From Persicobacter diffluens (lineage in GTDB: Bacteria; Bacteroidota; Bacteroidia; Cytophagales; Cyclobacteriaceae): a stretch of DNA of 64,000 nt. Under the pieces are notes generated by a model. The model ran no database searches, was not told where the DNA came from, and saw only the letters and a list, made by a program, of their open reading frames with translations. How positions within the stretch are numbered: position 1 is the first letter of the stretch; the number at the start of each line of letters is the position of its first letter. Shown in pieces: positions 62,501 through 64,000 of this stretch. The position numbers and the translations under genes were made by a program. The DNA is taken from contig NZ_BQKE01000002.1 in assembly GCF_036244895.1 (NCBI RefSeq), positions 868,001 through 932,000 on the forward strand, read 5' to 3'.

Positions 62501-64000
62501 AGCATACAGTGCTTTTGCCGGAGCACTATAGTCCATTAAATTGTCCGTGGCGCCCTTTTCTACCTGGCCCTCAAATCGCTTGAAAGGGTGTTGTAGATTA
62601 AACGCCCCATGCCCCAATTCATGCGCCAGGGTATGATAGGTTTGCTCGGAATTATCCGGTGCATATAAAAATCCATAGGCACGGCCCTGCGGGAAGAACC
62701 CCGCCAAACCACTCTTGCTGGCGGTCGGTGCCCAGAAGGCGACGAGCTCATCTTTGCCGCGATTGTGCACTTTTTTGAAAGCGGCAATCAGCTTGCTTTG
62801 CTCGGAGGTATAGTTGGCCAAGTTGCCGTGTTCTTCATCCCCGGAAGCCAGTTTGCCATCACCGTTTTCATCCCAGTCAAGCCCGCTAACTTTAGGCAGA
62901 ATTTCAACTTCAAATTTGATGAAATAAGGCCCGTAAACCGATGCCAAATAGCTTTCCACCGCTGCTTTGGAAGGTGGAGTGGTATCATCCACCGGCTTGA
63001 TATACAGCTTAATCGTCTTTGGCTCAAAAGGCAATACATTCACCTTGCCCAGCACCTGCTCCTGGTTATCGATGGTTTGATAAGCTTCCCAAAGGGTCTT
63101 TTTGTTATCCAAAGCATACAGTTCGGTGCCTTGGGGATCGCCCTCTTTGGCTTTGGCCGGGGCATCCACCGGTCGGAAATAAACCGTTTCGGTGGCATCT
63201 GTATCATATTTAATTTTTCCGTTTTGTCCCTTTTCAATGGCAATAAAGGGGTAAAGGATCAGCTCTTCCCCACATTTCACGGCATCGAATACGTCATTAT
63301 CGAAACCTCTGCCACCGGCATCAAATCCGGTGGATTCATGGGCGCTGAAGGTCAGGCTTTGTTCGGTGGCCCAATTTTCACATCCTTCGCGCAGGGCATC
63401 ATCATCGGCCAGCATATCGTAGCCCAGCCCAAAGATCTGCTGGAAAAGGTAGACGGCAGTACGGGCTTTTTGAATAGTTGCCAAAATTTTAGACCCCTGC
63501 AATTGAGTCACCTCAAAAATCCCTTTCACGTCCTCACCCATTTCCATACATCGGATCAAGGCTTCTTCCTCAGAAAGCGCTTCAAATTCACGTAAATCAA
63601 CATCAAAGTCCACACCAGGCTCAGACTTCTGATCCATTGTGGCCAAAAAGGTCAGCACCTTCTTCCCTGATTCATTAGTCCGCTCCGCCTCCTGTTGACG
63701 GATCAGTCCGGGTTCTGCTATAATACACCGGTTCACCCCGGAAATGAAGGACAACAAATCCTTACTCCCACTCCCCATATAATTTACTATAGCATTCAGC
63801 ACATTATTACTCGCCTGACTCTTAGCATCCTTAGCCTCATCATAATCCTGCTTCGCCTTATCCAGCGCTTCTTGTGCTTCAGCAATGGCTTTTTCCCGCT
63901 CCTGCTCATCGTCTATTGCCTCCGCCTCTTTCAATTGCCTCTCGGCTTCCTTTTTTGCCTTTTCAGCTTCTTTTTCTTCTTGCTTCGCCAGATCAAGCGC
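59594..64000 (-). CDS. Polymorphic toxin: coiled coil, zincin motif, HINT, PD-(D/E)xK nuclease tip (5' end outside window)
   Basis: At least 1468 residues are visible; the frame is open to the right edge, so the start lies outside. Numbering from codon 63934: a Lys/Glu/Ala-rich coiled coil covers about 1-40 and the 22 codons before. A zinc-protease motif HELGHGAFNLQH is at 438-449 with a later Met (NLMDYSA). A hydrophobic Ala/Val stretch follows (about 730-760). A HINT domain is at 966-1096, starting CFPAGTMIYADGQPF and ending SYFAEGYLVHN, with CTPNHRIFTPAG as block B; such domains self-cleave to free the tip. The last about 170 residues hold RPDGIF (Asp 1331) and LVIYDVKAG (Asp 1345, Lys 1347), a PD-(D/E)xK nuclease core. 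Toxin delivery route is unknown. Confidence 0.85.
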   Translation of the reverse strand, partial: ALDLAKQEEKEAEKAKKEAERQLKEAEAIDDEQEREKAIAEAQEALDKAKQDYDEAKDAKSQASNNVLNAIVNYMGSGSKDLLSFISGVNRCIIAEPGLIRQQEAERTNESGKKVLTFLATMDQKSEPGVDFDVDLREFEALSEEEALIRCMEMGEDVKGIFEVTQLQGSKILATIQKARTAVYLFQQIFGLGYDMLADDDALREGCENWATEQSLTFSAHESTGFDAGGRGFDNDVFDAVKCGEELILYPFIAIEKGQNGKIKYDTDATETVYFRPVDAPAKAKEGDPQGTELYALDNKKTLWEAYQTIDNQEQVLGKVNVLPFEPKTIKLYIKPVDDTTPPSKAAVESYLASVYGPYFIKFEVEILPKVSGLDWDENGDGKLASGDEEHGNLANYTSEQSKLIAAFKKVHNRGKDELVAFWAPTASKSGLAGFFPQGRAYGFLYAPDNSEQTYHTLAHELGHGAFNLQHPFKRFEGQVEKGATDNLMDYSAPAKALYAYQWNLLHQPLKVLGIENEDGESESQLNPKNIKVKDLLAKIGSDADYAFFLSGRQPEELIPVHRSAWVSFTGQSGSADFNSRIVNGAILSFQEGEHIYVGHRISSGENHSFRYHNYKTKEAYSVHNKATLSKESPIFIGIENVDYCKVNVYHVDNSNALPLYNNDLPISQEILTYNPFNLSGKESIHAYYSEGCELSCEDILAIVKADPHYGPLFESHVLKTAIENNPCVLQGMKRMPEGLGYETAFMEELRGIMGDLTLGATAAATTAVILPTLVAAVPEGAGTTLAEWLAKEEGKRIAKEAVKESMIDLTVQMALNMIIEPVFSEEPLDSWTGEKLVTAAWDNVDWTSVITAYPVNKASGKLAGNQSVWLAGGAASGIGCFQGMLSAVTFNGTKPELKDISLSEGAFSCVVGAVSSFISFSLSNEKMRGKIDALRKKLMASEATQQKFFQLCRRLGISDADKGKIETLLKALGIDELNVGKIMKHFCFPAGTMIYADGQPFKVIEDIVAGDYVDAQDHFGNIVKAQVTGTTVSYADSLIILLHGEERLLACTPNHRIFTPAGYRRARDLIEGDSLLRSDGAWISVSAFDWEIRTQTVYNFEVAEAHSYFAEGYLVHNKGCGGAPEFLYAAVRETTEKVDDFYNLIIGKTPAAAKMAGQQTVNYLTDNLDKINTEVYTIFMELKRRNFTHKKFNLDFINEFKGKALQQYDEVIEDLIAKRKIDFSSILEGLSDTDKLKKLLTYNYGDEYVEIVNKYFKYLTPDQQADYLRRLSTQDLSSLREQLIKDFNQAVGKNCSYEEVSVILTKANAGSKGAIAEAWVAKKLGVMTNVLQPNLDLSSIEGVFKKGSRRPDGIFSMENGKLVIYDVKAGYADGGIDLEQLADYAKMVEIFSNFSDDRFPKLIGVFEKAGIDMSNFAGEVEMRYIVMPGLENKVGEAVDAIKSKINAPGFIDDKFRKMFKVIKGVDI

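Overview
The window comes from a Bacteroidota chromosome, most likely a marine, polysaccharide-degrading member of the Cytophagales. I infer this from three SusC-type TonB-dependent receptors with SusD partners, an ECF sigma / FecR pair, type IX secretion C-terminal sorting domains, promoters of the Bacteroidota form TTG-N19-TAnnTTTG, glutaminyl-tRNA synthetase, and a GH16 enzyme of the kappa-carrageenase type. No rRNA, tRNA or CRISPR array was seen. Gene density is modest: long intergenic stretches are filled with dispersed, palindromic, non-coding repeats.

Layout. 1-3.0 kb (minus): ECF sigma, FecR anti-sigma and the 5' part of a SusC receptor with an STN domain, a cell-surface signalling set. 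3.3-6.2 kb: a gene graveyard with a SusD C-terminus, an IS66 transposase remnant, a decayed A repeat, and an IS1182-like element that split a tiny lipoprotein gene. 6.5-9.3 kb: AraC-type regulator and a secreted esterase. 9.4-11.7 kb: an intact IS4-family element between two copies of repeat C. 11.9-15.2 kb: HTTM (gamma-carboxylase-like) membrane protein, DUF697-type membrane protein, GNAT acetyltransferase. 16-27 kb (minus): SusC/SusD/lipoprotein operon, GH13 cyclomaltodextrinase-like enzyme and PafA-type alkaline phosphatase. 28.3-35.8 kb: glnS, a BspA-like type IX secreted surface protein, and a lipoprotein / outer-membrane barrel pair. 37-47.6 kb: Old Yellow Enzyme, transglutaminase-like lipoprotein, PNGase F-like lipoprotein, CutC, SusD, SusC. 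48.8-52.9 kb (plus): an unusual transmembrane regulator (periplasmic LamG/Kelch sensor, one membrane helix, cytoplasmic SARP-like winged helix) followed by a GH125 alpha-mannosidase. 54.3-56.5 kb: the GH16 enzyme. 56.9-57.4 kb: a small phosphatase-like gene cut by a repeat. 58.9-64 kb (minus): a large polymorphic toxin (coiled coil, zincin motif, HINT, PD-(D/E)xK C-terminus; its 5' end lies outside the window) with a four-base-overlapping putative immunity gene.

How the genes work together. PNGase F-like amidase, SusC/SusD, GH125 and probably CutC and the transmembrane regulator look like a locus for taking N-glycans off glycoproteins and importing them. The 16-25 kb set looks like an alpha-glucan uptake system.

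The most novel content is the repeat landscape. Repeat A is a roughly 159-bp, almost fully palindromic MITE-like element that makes a 3-bp TTA/TAA duplication. There are 11 copies. One interrupts a phosphatase gene that can be reconstructed exactly, and three sit precisely at the stop codons of genes without changing the protein. Repeat B (about 223 bp, with inverted ends TTAACCCGAATTATTCA), repeat C and the GC-rich repeat D are further families. Nested insertions (a 405-bp element inside A, and A inside B) give a relative order of events.
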